DNA of 13,919 nucleotides from Gemmatimonadota bacterium (GCA_013042495.1 JABDQB010000243.1:1-13919); one strand, 5' to 3'; positions 1 through 6,219 are shown, counted from the first letter of the stretch. The notes: generated by a model not told the origin, from the sequence alone. Made by a program: numbers and translations.

Positions 1-1
1 C

Positions 2-88
2 GTGGGGACCGTGCTGGTGATCATCGCGTTCGTGGCGCTGATCGTCATCCCGAACCGCCTGCACAAGCCGAACGGTTCGGGCGCCTGA
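2..88 (+). CDS. C-terminal tail of a membrane protein (partial)
   Basis: An open frame enters from the left edge and stops at TGA 86-88, giving 28 visible residues. They start with a strongly hydrophobic run (VGTVLVIIAFVALIVIP) and end in a short polar, basic tail (NRLHKPNGSGA). This looks like a last transmembrane helix followed by a short cytoplasmic tail. The rest of the gene lies outside the window, so the family cannot be named. It converges on the anti-sigma gene, whose stop codon is only 10 bp away. The chance that this is a shadow frame is modest, because the hydrophobic helix and clean stop are typical of a real gene end. Confidence 0.55.
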   Translation: MGTVLVIIAFVALIVIPNRLHKPNGSGA

Positions 89-98
89 ACCAGCCTAT

Positions 99-884
99 CT
101 AGCTTCGCTGCGCCACGAGCACGATTCGCTCGCGGTCCGATACCACCACGCCGCCCGGCTGCTCCACGGTGACCGCGAAAAGACTGGCCCTCGAGACCGG
201 AACCGCCGCGCGAATCGGCACCAGCACCTCGGCGTCTCCGGCCGGAATATCGAAAACGCCGCCGTCCACGGGGTATCGCTCGTCCCTCGATTCGTCGAAA
301 ATCCATAGCTGATACTGGCTGGCGGTCGGATCGTTGACGGCCAGCCCCTCGATTCGCATCACGCCGGCCTGCTCGACGTCGCTCCACACGACATCGCCGG
401 CAGCCGCGTTCGCGGAGGGATCTTCCGTCGAGGTCCAGGCCAGGAGCGCAGCGCTCCGATCCACGAGGCCTTCGCGCACCTCGGCGAGCGTCGGCTCGAC
501 CCGCGGCTCGACGACGGGAGTGGCGCGATCCAATGCCAGAAACCAGCCCACCGCCGCCGCGGCCGCCACGATCCAGCCGGACCAGGCGCGCCACGGCCGG
601 AGCGATCCACTCGATGCGCCGGGCGAGTGACCGGCCGGCGCGAATGACCCCTCGCCGTCGGCCAACACCTTCTGAAACAGAAGCTCCGGGAGCGGTTCGG
701 CCGAGGACTCGCCGCTCGACAACGCGGCGGCGATCTCGCCGGCCAAACGCTCGTAGGCCTCGGCATCCCCTCCGGGGTTCTGCACGAGCCATTGTCGCAG
801 CTCGACCTCTCCTTCCGGCGTGAGATCACCGGTGGACCGATCGATCAGCAGTTCTTCGATTCTATTCATTTCGTGGTCCCTCAT
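99..884 (-). CDS. RskA-type anti-sigma factor
   Basis: A single-pass inner-membrane protein of 261 residues, expected to hold the ECF sigma factor encoded just upstream inactive at the membrane. Residues 1-55 form a cytoplasmic helical region (LLIDRSTGDLTPEGEVELRQ) in the position of the anti-sigma domain, but without a HxxxCxxC zinc motif. A hydrophobic segment at about 103-118 is the transmembrane helix. Residues 160-258 match the RskA C-terminal extracytoplasmic domain, with a YQLWIFD motif (191-197) and FAVTVEQPGG (236-245). Its ATG overlaps the sigma factor stop as ATGA (881-884), which implies translational coupling; GAGGT lies 9 nt upstream. An alternative ATG at 869 would give 256 residues and has AGGG before it. 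RskA proteins are typically inactivated by stepwise proteolysis, but no protease gene is visible here. Confidence 0.9.
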   Translation of the reverse strand: MRDHEMNRIEELLIDRSTGDLTPEGEVELRQWLVQNPGGDAEAYERLAGEIAAALSSGESSAEPLPELLFQKVLADGEGSFAPAGHSPGASSGSLRPWRAWSGWIVAAAAAVGWFLALDRATPVVEPRVEPTLAEVREGLVDRSAALLAWTSTEDPSANAAAGDVVWSDVEQAGVMRIEGLAVNDPTASQYQLWIFDESRDERYPVDGGVFDIPAGDAEVLVPIRAAVPVSRASLFAVTVEQPGGVVVSDRERIVLVAQRS

Positions 885-1483
885 GCGTCCCGGACCTCGC
901 TGGACTTCGTCGTGTCATTCTCGGCGAACATCCCGCGCAGCTTCGCGAGCCCGCGCCGTATACCCGTCTTCACGGTGCCGAGCGGTGTCCCCGTCTCGCT
1001 CGCGATCTCGGAATGCGACATGCCCTGCAGGAGCGACAATTCCAGCCATCGCTTCTGCTGCGGCTTCAACCGGTCCAGCGCGCGCACGACTTGCTGCGCT
1101 CGCAGCCGGCGGTCTAGCACTACGTGAGCGTCGTCCGCGGGCTCCACCCCATCCGGCAGAGCCACCAACACGGGTCGGCGGTCTTCCTTACGCCGCCGGT
1201 CAATCAGACGGCGCCGCGCGATCATGGCTACGAAGCCGTGAGCGGTCGCTCGGTTCCTCTCGAACCGATCCGCGCTCCGCCACACGTCCGTGAAGATCTC
1301 CTGGACGGCATCCTCTGCGTCTTCGCTCGTCACAGTGAAGCGTCGCGCCAGGGACCAAACCAACGGCCCGAAGATGTCGAGACAGCCGCGAACCGCCGCC
1401 TGGTCTCCACCCGCGACACGGATCAGCAGCTCCGTGGCTTTGACGTCTGCCGCCGGGTCCATACGCTCCACGGGATCGGTCAT
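881..1483 (-). CDS. ECF sigma-70 family sigma factor, SigK-like
   Basis: A group 4 (extracytoplasmic function) sigma factor. Numbered from the chosen start (200 residues), region 2 spans about 37-104 with DAEDAVQEIFTDVW (55-68) and the basic RRRLIDRRRK stretch used in -10 recognition. Region 4 spans about 139-186, with the helix-turn-helix MSHSEIASETGTPLGTVKTG that contacts the -35. Region 3 is absent, as usual for ECF factors. An in-frame ATG at 1501 would add six residues. I prefer 1483 because the predicted promoter's -10 hexamer ends at 1504, only 3 nt before the upstream ATG, so transcription should start at or inside it. A GATGGGG stretch precedes the 1483 ATG. The gene is coupled to the downstream anti-sigma gene by a 4-bp overlap. 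Only one cysteine (residue 34) is present, so an intramolecular disulphide switch as described for mycobacterial SigK is not possible. Confidence 0.92.
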   Translation of the reverse strand: MTDPVERMDPAADVKATELLIRVAGGDQAAVRGCLDIFGPLVWSLARRFTVTSEDAEDAVQEIFTDVWRSADRFERNRATAHGFVAMIARRRLIDRRRKEDRRPVLVALPDGVEPADDAHVVLDRRLRAQQVVRALDRLKPQQKRWLELSLLQGMSHSEIASETGTPLGTVKTGIRRGLAKLRGMFAENDTTKSSEVRDA

Positions 1484-1503
1484 CGGTACCCCATCACCCA
1501 TGT

Positions 1504-1531
1504 ATTCGCACGCGCGAGCCGATCGGATTCA
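1504..1531 (-). promoter_or_regulatory. Predicted ECF promoter of the sigma/anti-sigma operon
   Basis: Read on the minus strand, TGAATCC (1525-1531) is followed by 15 bp and then GCGAAT (1504-1509). The same element with the same spacing drives the divergent FAS1 gene. The spacing fits ECF promoters, and the location implies autoregulation of the sigma operon. Transcription should start near 1496-1498, leaving a leader of about 14 nt before the ATG at 1483. The assignment rests on the duplicated motif, not on a known consensus for this sigma factor. Confidence 0.7.
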
Positions 1532-1540
1532 ACGACCGGT

Positions 1541-1568
1541 TGAATCCGATTTCATGAGACGTGCGAAT
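1541..1568 (+). promoter_or_regulatory. Predicted ECF promoter of the FAS1 gene
   Basis: TGAATCC (1541-1547), 15 bp, then GCGAAT (1563-1568). It is identical in both blocks and in spacing to the promoter facing the sigma operon. Transcription should start near 1575, about 47 nt before the FAS1 start codon. The two -35 blocks lie only 9 bp apart, so two RNA polymerases probably cannot occupy both promoters at once. Confidence 0.7.
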
Positions 1569-1621
1569 TCCTGAGCAACTGACTCGCAACATCGAACTCA
1601 CCTGCTGGAGGAGAAACCGCA

Positions 1622-2863
1622 ATGCGTACCCAGACGATCTTACGTGGGGCCATGGCTGGCACGCTACTTCTCACGCCCATCGCCGTGCGTCCAGCCGACG
1701 CTCAGGAGAAGACCATTCCTGCGATCGCGATCGAGGCTGGGAGCTTCAACACGCTCGTCGCCGCACTGCAAGCTGCGGATCTCGTCGAGACCCTGGCGGG
1801 TCCGGGTCCCTTCACGGTCTTCGCGCCCACCGACGAGGCGTTCGCGGCTCTGCCGCACGGAACGGTGGAGGTGTTGCTCAAGCCTGAGAATCGGGACCGG
1901 CTGACCGCGATCCTGACGTATCACGTGGTTCCGGGTCGGGTCACGGCGGCACAGGCGTCCGGGCTCAGCGGAGCCGGGACCGTCAACGGCCAGCGGGTGT
2001 CGATCACGCGCAAGGGAGCGGGACTGCGGATCGATGAGGCGGCCGTGATCACGGCCGACGTGTCTGCGAGCAATGGAGTGATCCACGTCATCGACTCGGT
2101 GCTTCTGCCGGCCGAGGAGGATCTGATCGACGTGGCTCGTTCCGCAGGGTCTTTCGGTACCCTGCTGGCGGCAGTGGACGCGGCGGGGCTGACGCACGAC
2201 CTGATGGGCCAAGGGCCGTTCACAGTCCTCGCGCCCACGGACGAGGCTTTCGAGCGCCTGCCTGCCGGCACGGTCGAGTCGCTGCTGGAGCCGGCGAATC
2301 GCGATCGGCTCCGTGAGATCCTCACCTATCACGTCGTCTCCGGGCGTCTGTACAGCGCGGACCTCCTGGAGGAAGGGGAGGTTGGCACTCTGGAGGGTCG
2401 CCAGGTCGATGTTCGCTTGACGGGAGGCCGCGTGTTGGTTGGTGACGCACGGGTCGTTTCCGCCGATATCAATGCCTCGAACGGAGTGATACACGTGATC
2501 GACGCGGTCCTGATTCCTGGTACGAGTGCCGTGGCGGCTGCCTCGGCCATGCAGCTGATCGAGAGAGCGATATCGCTGGGTGCGCCGCTGTTCAACGGCG
2601 GTGAGGCCGAGGCATGTGCCGACGTCTACCTGGTGACCGCGGAAGCACTTCTTCGGATGCGCTCGCAGCTGCCCGCTGACGTGCGCGATGTCTTGCGGAC
2701 AGCCGTTCGGGAGGCGGAGCACGAGGACGACGCGGTGGAGCGCGCCTGGATCTTGAGGCGTGGTCTTGACGCCACCTACGATGCTCTCGGCGATGGCCAC
2801 AATGACGCGGAGCAGAGCCGAACGATGCGCCGGTCACCCGGCGAGCCGGCGGCGCGGACCTGA
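1622..2863 (+). CDS. Secreted protein with two FAS1 (fasciclin) domains
   Basis: A 413-residue exported protein. Residues 1-27 are a Sec signal peptide with a likely cut after ADA; there is no lipobox. FAS1 domain 1 spans about 34-162 and domain 2 about 167-298. Both carry the family blocks: GPFTVFAPTDEAF (62-74) and GPFTVLAPTDEAF (198-210), LTYHVV (98-103 and 234-239), and NGVIHVID (151-158 and 287-294). FAS1 domains usually mediate adhesion or protein contacts outside the cytoplasm. A helical C-terminal extension (about 305-390) contains GAPLFNGG and one cysteine (332) and belongs to no family I can name. A strong ribosome-binding site, GGAGGAG (1607-1613), lies 8 nt before the ATG. The gene is divergent from the sigma/anti-sigma operon and shares its promoter motif, so it is the likely main target of that sigma factor. 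Confidence 0.93.
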   Translation: MRTQTILRGAMAGTLLLTPIAVRPADAQEKTIPAIAIEAGSFNTLVAALQAADLVETLAGPGPFTVFAPTDEAFAALPHGTVEVLLKPENRDRLTAILTYHVVPGRVTAAQASGLSGAGTVNGQRVSITRKGAGLRIDEAAVITADVSASNGVIHVIDSVLLPAEEDLIDVARSAGSFGTLLAAVDAAGLTHDLMGQGPFTVLAPTDEAFERLPAGTVESLLEPANRDRLREILTYHVVSGRLYSADLLEEGEVGTLEGRQVDVRLTGGRVLVGDARVVSADINASNGVIHVIDAVLIPGTSAVAAASAMQLIERAISLGAPLFNGGEAEACADVYLVTAEALLRMRSQLPADVRDVLRTAVREAEHEDDAVERAWILRRGLDATYDALGDGHNDAEQSRTMRRSPGEPAART

Positions 2864-2878
2864 TAGTATAAGAACGGG

Positions 2879-2905
2879 CGGTGGGGCTGCTGGCGGGCCC
2901 CACCG
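2879..2905. terminator. Hairpin between convergent genes, possible bidirectional terminator
   Basis: CGGTGGGGC (2879-2887) and GCCCCACCG (2897-2905) form a perfect 9-bp GC-rich stem with a 9-nt loop. It lies between the stop of the FAS1 gene (2863) and the convergent stop of the 76-residue gene (2930). Neither side has a clear T-tract, so efficiency as an intrinsic terminator is uncertain. Confidence 0.5.
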
Positions 2906-2929
2906 TTCAACCCGCCCGGAGTCCTGTGC

Positions 2930-3160
2930 CTACAACCTGAACAGTCGCCGGACCGTCAGGACTGCGACGAGGACCAGGCCAGCGGCTGCGATCGCTACTA
3001 TCGCTTCCAGAGGCTCACACTCTGTTGACGCGTCAGCCGGTGAGCTTGTCTCGCCAGGATCCTGGGCCTGGTCAGCGTGGATCGTGCAGAAGCGTGAGCC
3101 CTCGCGCGTAGATCTCTTGCAGCGGTCTCCCGACTTCGTCTTGCCATAGCATTGGCTCAT
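2930..3160 (-). CDS. Small tail-anchored protein with a CCCH zinc-knuckle-like motif
   Basis: A 76-residue protein in two parts. The N-terminus has C4, C14, C25 and H28 in the pattern C-x9-C-x10-C-x2-H, with a basic GKTKSGDRCKR stretch. This pattern occurs in many small, poorly characterised bacterial and viral proteins and probably binds one zinc ion. After an acidic, proline-containing linker (about 30-50, with a further cysteine at 48), residues 51-70 form a hydrophobic helix ending in RRLFRL, so the motif should face the cytoplasm. AAGGAGG (3168-3174) lies 7 nt before the ATG, a near-ideal ribosome-binding site that supports a real gene. A copy of the sigma operon promoter motif lies just upstream, which suggests membership in the same regulon. 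Its function is unknown. Confidence 0.75.
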   Translation of the reverse strand: MSQCYGKTKSGDRCKRSTREGSRFCTIHADQAQDPGETSSPADASTECEPLEAIVAIAAAGLVLVAVLTVRRLFRL

Positions 3161-3184
3161 GTCTCGTCCTCCTTGCTCCCCTAC

Positions 3185-3212
3185 CTACGCATCCCGCGCA
3201 ACCTCGGATTCA
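3185..3212 (-). promoter_or_regulatory. Third copy of the ECF promoter motif, upstream of the CCCH gene
   Basis: On the minus strand, GTTGAATCCGA (3204-3214) matches 11 bases of the inner arms at 1522-1550. TGAATCC (3206-3212) is followed by exactly 15 bp and GCGTAG (3185-3190), which matches GCGAAT at four of six positions; the preceding T of TGCG is also conserved. A start near 3177 would place the ribosome-binding site at 3168-3174 close to the 5' end of the transcript. It sits between the stop of the four-helix membrane protein gene (3222) and the start codon at 3160. Confidence 0.55.
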
Positions 3213-3221
3213 ACTGGCGAG

Positions 3222-3743
3222 TCAGCCCTTCGCTGCGGTTCGACCGGGAGCGGGATGCTCCTCTTCCGGGTCCACGTGGTCCCTGATCTCCGCCCACAGC
3301 CGAGGATGCACCTTCAACAGGTATCCACCCATGGCCACTCCTGCCAACAGATTCGCCGCGAAAACCGATCCGATCGGGAGTTCGACGCCGCTCCGCGACG
3401 CAAAAGACAGAAACGCTGCCATGACCGCGAACAGTCCCGCCACACCGATGAACAAGGCCAGGATGAAGAAGCTGGGATGCTTCTCCATCTGCATCACGAG
3501 CCAGGCCGCCAACAGACCGACGACGAGGAACACGACGACGTGCAGGCCGTTAAAGGCCAAAACAGCTCCGACGGCACCGCTGCTCTCCGGCGACGCGAGC
3601 CCGGCTCCGAGACGAGCCGCCGTGGAGAAGAAGGACAGGCCGGTGACGAGGTTGAGGAGTCCGTAGAACAAGACGACCACGACATACCCCAGCAGGCCCG
3701 TGATCAGCCCTTCCGACAGGACGCGGGCGCGATCCGGCTTCAC
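3222..3743 (-). CDS. Four-helix integral membrane protein, unknown function
   Basis: A 173-residue protein with four predicted transmembrane helices at about 12-36, 58-84, 91-115 and 124-143. It has a short basic N-terminus (MKPDRAR) and a charged C-terminal tail (DPEEEHPAPGRTAAKG). I do not recognise the family. The frame stays open upstream to an ATG at 3854, but I chose the GTG at 3741-3743: GGGAGG (3749-3754) lies 5 nt before it, and the 37 upstream residues are arginine- and proline-rich and unlike a membrane protein N-terminus. It lies 139 bp downstream of the TPR gene on the same strand and may be co-transcribed with it. I see no convincing terminator or promoter in that gap. Confidence 0.75.
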   Translation of the reverse strand: MKPDRARVLSEGLITGLLGYVVVVLFYGLLNLVTGLSFFSTAARLGAGLASPESSGAVGAVLAFNGLHVVVFLVVGLLAAWLVMQMEKHPSFFILALFIGVAGLFAVMAAFLSFASRSGVELPIGSVFAANLLAGVAMGGYLLKVHPRLWAEIRDHVDPEEEHPAPGRTAAKG

Positions 3744-3882
3744 GACGACCTCCCTGCGAGAGGCGATCGGCGGGGGCCGTCCCCGGGCGGGATCCTGAGC
3801 CCCGGCCACTGTCCTGATAATGCAAGCAGAACCCGGGTGGGACCAGCCACGCACAGTCGCGTCGCTGATCGCACGGGCGAGA

Positions 3883-5616
3883 CTATTCGTGAGGCGAGCC
3901 CGCGTCCGCGCCGATCACGATCTCCTGGACTGCCCTGAATCGGGGCTCCGCTCTCAACGGTTTCCACACGGGACTGACCCCGATCCATACCACATCCGCC
4001 GCCCTGGTTTTCGCCGCCTCTTCGAGCAGGTCGAGGGCTCCCAGCCGATCGCCGAGACCGAGCCTCACCTGGGCGAGCCGGGTGGGTGACACGAAGGCAT
4101 CCCCGGATCGATCCAGCAGTTGTTCCAGCAGAAGGCGGGCCTCATCGGCCTGTCCGGACCGTGCCAGCGTGTGCCCCAGAGCGGCTATCGTCTCGGCGCT
4201 TCCGCCCGACAGATCCACCGCCTTCCGAAAGGCGGTGAGGGCCTCGGGATACTCGCCCATCTGCTCGAGACAACCGCCGATGACGAAATGCGCCATGCCG
4301 AACTGCGGGTCACTGGCGAGGAGCCGTCGCTGATCTTCGATCGCCTCCCGATACTTTCCCTCGAAGTAAGCCAGGAAGCCGAAGCTCACCGTGATGGATG
4401 GCGACAGCGGGTCCAGCTCGCGCGCGCGGTGCAGTCGCTTCCGGGCCTCTTCAAACCGGCCAAGCGGCAGCAGCAGGTTCGTCGCATACCACTGATGAGC
4501 CAGGGCGTAGCCAGGGTTGATTTCGACCGCTGCCCGGTACTCACCCTCCGCCGCTCCCCAGTCCCATTCGTAGAACGCGTGCACAGATCCAAGCGAAACA
4601 TGCGCTGCCGCCGACTCATCCTGCGAGAAGGCCTGCTCCGCCGCGCCTCTCGCCAGTGGCATGACGTCGGCCGGAGCGAGGGCTCCGTAGACGCCGAGCG
4701 TGACGTAGGCGTCGGCAAGGCCCGTCAGGGCCATGGAGTAGTTCGGGTCCCTCTGCACAGCCCGCTTGAAGTACTCGACACTCCGGAGCAAGTCGGCTTC
4801 GGTTCTCCGATTCCAATGAAAGCGGCCCTTCAGGAAGAGGTCGTACGCCTCCATGTCGACGGTCGGCTTTCTGGCGAGGCCTGTCTCTTCTTCCCGGGAC
4901 AGGTGCGCGTGGAGCGACTCAGCGATCCGCGAGGTCACGTCGAGCTGGATCTCGAACAGGTCCTGCAAATCGCGGTCGTACATCTCCGCCCACAGGTGAT
5001 CGTCGGATCGCACGTCGATGAGCTGAGCGTTGATGCGAACCCGGTTTCCAGCGCGGCGCACGCTTCCCTCGAGAATCCGCCCCACGCGCAGTTCCCCACC
5101 TATCTCCTGGATGGTCGCACCCCGGCCCTTGAAACGCATCACGGAGGTGCGGGAGATGACCCTGAGGTCCTTGATCTTCGAGAGATGGGTGATCAGGTCG
5201 TCCGTGATCCCGTCGCTGAAGTACTCGTTCTCGGCTGCCTGGCTCAGGTTCGCGAACGGCAATACGGCCACCGAGTGGTCAGACTCCACGTGCCGGGATG
5301 CCGAGTCAATGTCGGTCGCCGTTGGCTTACCGGCCTCTTCATCGTCTCGCGGCAGCGGTGAGCGTTCCACACCTCCCGGCGTCAGGTCGAAGGCCCAGGC
5401 AAGCAGAACCGCCACTGGAAACCCCAGAAATACGGTCATGATCAGCAGAGGCTGAATCCACTCCGGGAGTCTGAGCGGCTCCACGATGACGTCCCCCGCC
5501 TGGATCAGGAACCAGCCGACCAGAGCGTAGGCCGCGCCGACCCTGAACACTCGTCGTCGCCTGAGTTCTGTGAAGAACCGGGTGATCCGCTCACCGGTGC
5601 CGGCCAGGCGTTTCAT
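3883..5616 (-). CDS. Membrane-anchored TolB-like/TPR protein
   Basis: A 577-residue protein. The N-terminus (about 10-90) is basic and then has two membrane segments (about 24-42 and 55-77), ending in the AWAFDLTPGGVERS motif common in this protein group. Residues 114-237 form a FlgO/TolB-N-like domain, beginning VAVLPFANLS and including YFSDGITDDLITHLSKI, which in relatives precedes TPR arrays. From about 255 to 540 there are multiple tetratricopeptide repeats, for example at 276-305, 356-385 and 451-480, which probably bind other proteins. Homologues in several phyla have a winged-helix or cyclase domain at the N-terminus; this one has only the membrane anchor. The frame opens at GTG 5625, but GGAG overlaps that codon. 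The ATG at 5614-5616 is correctly spaced behind the same GGAG, so I chose it. The partners and signal are unknown. Confidence 0.85.
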   Translation of the reverse strand: MKRLAGTGERITRFFTELRRRRVFRVGAAYALVGWFLIQAGDVIVEPLRLPEWIQPLLIMTVFLGFPVAVLLAWAFDLTPGGVERSPLPRDDEEAGKPTATDIDSASRHVESDHSVAVLPFANLSQAAENEYFSDGITDDLITHLSKIKDLRVISRTSVMRFKGRGATIQEIGGELRVGRILEGSVRRAGNRVRINAQLIDVRSDDHLWAEMYDRDLQDLFEIQLDVTSRIAESLHAHLSREEETGLARKPTVDMEAYDLFLKGRFHWNRRTEADLLRSVEYFKRAVQRDPNYSMALTGLADAYVTLGVYGALAPADVMPLARGAAEQAFSQDESAAAHVSLGSVHAFYEWDWGAAEGEYRAAVEINPGYALAHQWYATNLLLPLGRFEEARKRLHRARELDPLSPSITVSFGFLAYFEGKYREAIEDQRRLLASDPQFGMAHFVIGGCLEQMGEYPEALTAFRKAVDLSGGSAETIAALGHTLARSGQADEARLLLEQLLDRSGDAFVSPTRLAQVRLGLGDRLGALDLLEEAAKTRAADVVWIGVSPVWKPLRAEPRFRAVQEIVIGADAGSPHE

Positions 5617-5851
5617 CGCCTTCACTCCGTATCAATCCTCAATCAGGCGCTCCTCTTGCAGGGATGGCTCGCTGTCGCGCGGCTCTCGAGGGTCGTGGTA
5701 TCCCGTCACAGGCTGCAGCCCGGGACGCGAGCCATAAGAGTATCTTCAAAATCGCCTGGAGAACGCAAGCGCCCTTGCGACTGCTGGCTTCGTCCGACGG
5801 CGCCCGATAAGATAGTCGTGACGGTCACTGAGAGGCCGTATGGAGGCTCCG
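5617..5851. promoter_or_regulatory. Divergent intergenic region between the TPR gene and the lipoprotein gene
   Basis: About 235 bp without a gene. A small dyad, CGCAAG (5764-5769) and CTTGCG (5774-5779), could be an operator or a weak hairpin. On the minus strand, a TTGCGT-18 bp-GATACT arrangement overlapping this area is a weak sigma-70-type promoter candidate for the TPR gene. No copy of the TGAATCC/GCGAAT promoter motif is present here. Confidence 0.3.
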
Positions 5852-6199
5852 ATGTCGATGCGCGCTTTACTGTCCATGCTGGTACTGCTCGCGGCGTGCG
5901 GACCCAAGGTCAAGTCCCAGATCAGGGTCGAGCTCGATCCGCTGCCCGCGGACACCGAGGTCAAGGTCTTCCCGGACGAATTGCCCCGCTGTGCCTACAA
6001 TGAGGTGGGAATCATCGCGTCTCAAGACCTGGACGCCACCCTGGATCGGGCCCGCCAGATGGGCGCGGACGGTGTGATTGGAACGGTACTCGCCGGCGCT
6101 GCGACACCGGCCAGGGAAGACGGCGTGTGCGGGACGCCGAATTGCGTCCAGTACAACACCGTAGCCATCCGTTTCACGGACCCGAACTGCAGGGAGTAG
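5852..6199 (+). CDS. Small lipoprotein, possibly RcsF/YbjQ-like fold
   Basis: A 115-residue protein with a lipoprotein signal peptide: hydrophobic LLSMLVLLAAC with lipobox L-A-A-C, so Cys16 should be lipidated. The mature part has four more cysteines (47, 93, 98 and 113), which could form two disulphides in the periplasm. The segment EVGIIAS...ARQMGADGVIGTVLAG (about 51-82) resembles the ARxxGAdaVi strand-helix-strand seen in YbjQ-like and RcsF-like proteins. The four-cysteine layout also recalls RcsF, an outer-membrane stress sensor. This is a resemblance of pattern only. The frame opens at ATG 5840, but GGAGG (5842-5846) lies 5 nt before the ATG at 5852, which I prefer. It appears to be a single gene, divergent from the TPR gene. 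Confidence 0.75.
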   Translation: MSMRALLSMLVLLAACGPKVKSQIRVELDPLPADTEVKVFPDELPRCAYNEVGIIASQDLDATLDRARQMGADGVIGTVLAGAATPAREDGVCGTPNCVQYNTVAIRFTDPNCRE

Positions 6200-6219
6200 G
6201 ACGGGCCGCAAGCCTGCAC

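Larger units (their letters stand above)
1504..1568. repeat. Nested inverted repeat with a common centre between divergent genes
   Basis: The inner arms are perfect 12-mers: ATCGGATTCAAC (1522-1533) and GTTGAATCCGAT (1539-1550), separated by GACCG. The outer arms are perfect 9-mers: ATTCGCACG (1504-1512) and CGTGCGAAT (1560-1568). Both pairs are centred on position 1536. The 9-nt segments between inner and outer arms (1513-1521 and 1551-1559) are not complementary, so this is not simply one long hairpin. Conserved blocks with unconserved spacers are what two outward-facing copies of one bipartite promoter would give. Confidence 0.95.

Noticed and set aside
1504..1568. Reading the nested inverted repeat as a CRISPR-like, IS-end or terminator structure
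   Set aside because: There is no repeat array, target-site duplication or transposase, and no T-tract. Its position between divergent starts and the conserved-block/variable-spacer pattern fit a divergent promoter better.
1664..2800. 378-codon minus-strand open frame opposite the FAS1 gene
   Set aside because: The plus strand encodes two complete FAS1 domains with a signal peptide and a strong ribosome-binding site. The antisense frame reads as low-quality His/Arg-rich sequence.
4120..5361. 413-codon plus-strand open frame opposite the TPR gene
   Set aside because: It is antisense to a gene with clear TolB-like and TPR motifs. Its translation has no recognisable domain and an arginine-rich composition typical of a shadow frame in GC-rich DNA.
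5453..5480. TGAATCC-15 bp-GCGGCT on the plus strand as a further ECF promoter
   Set aside because: It is antisense inside the TPR gene with no gene positioned to use it. The -35 lacks the flanking GT and CGA shared by the three accepted copies, so a chance match is likely.
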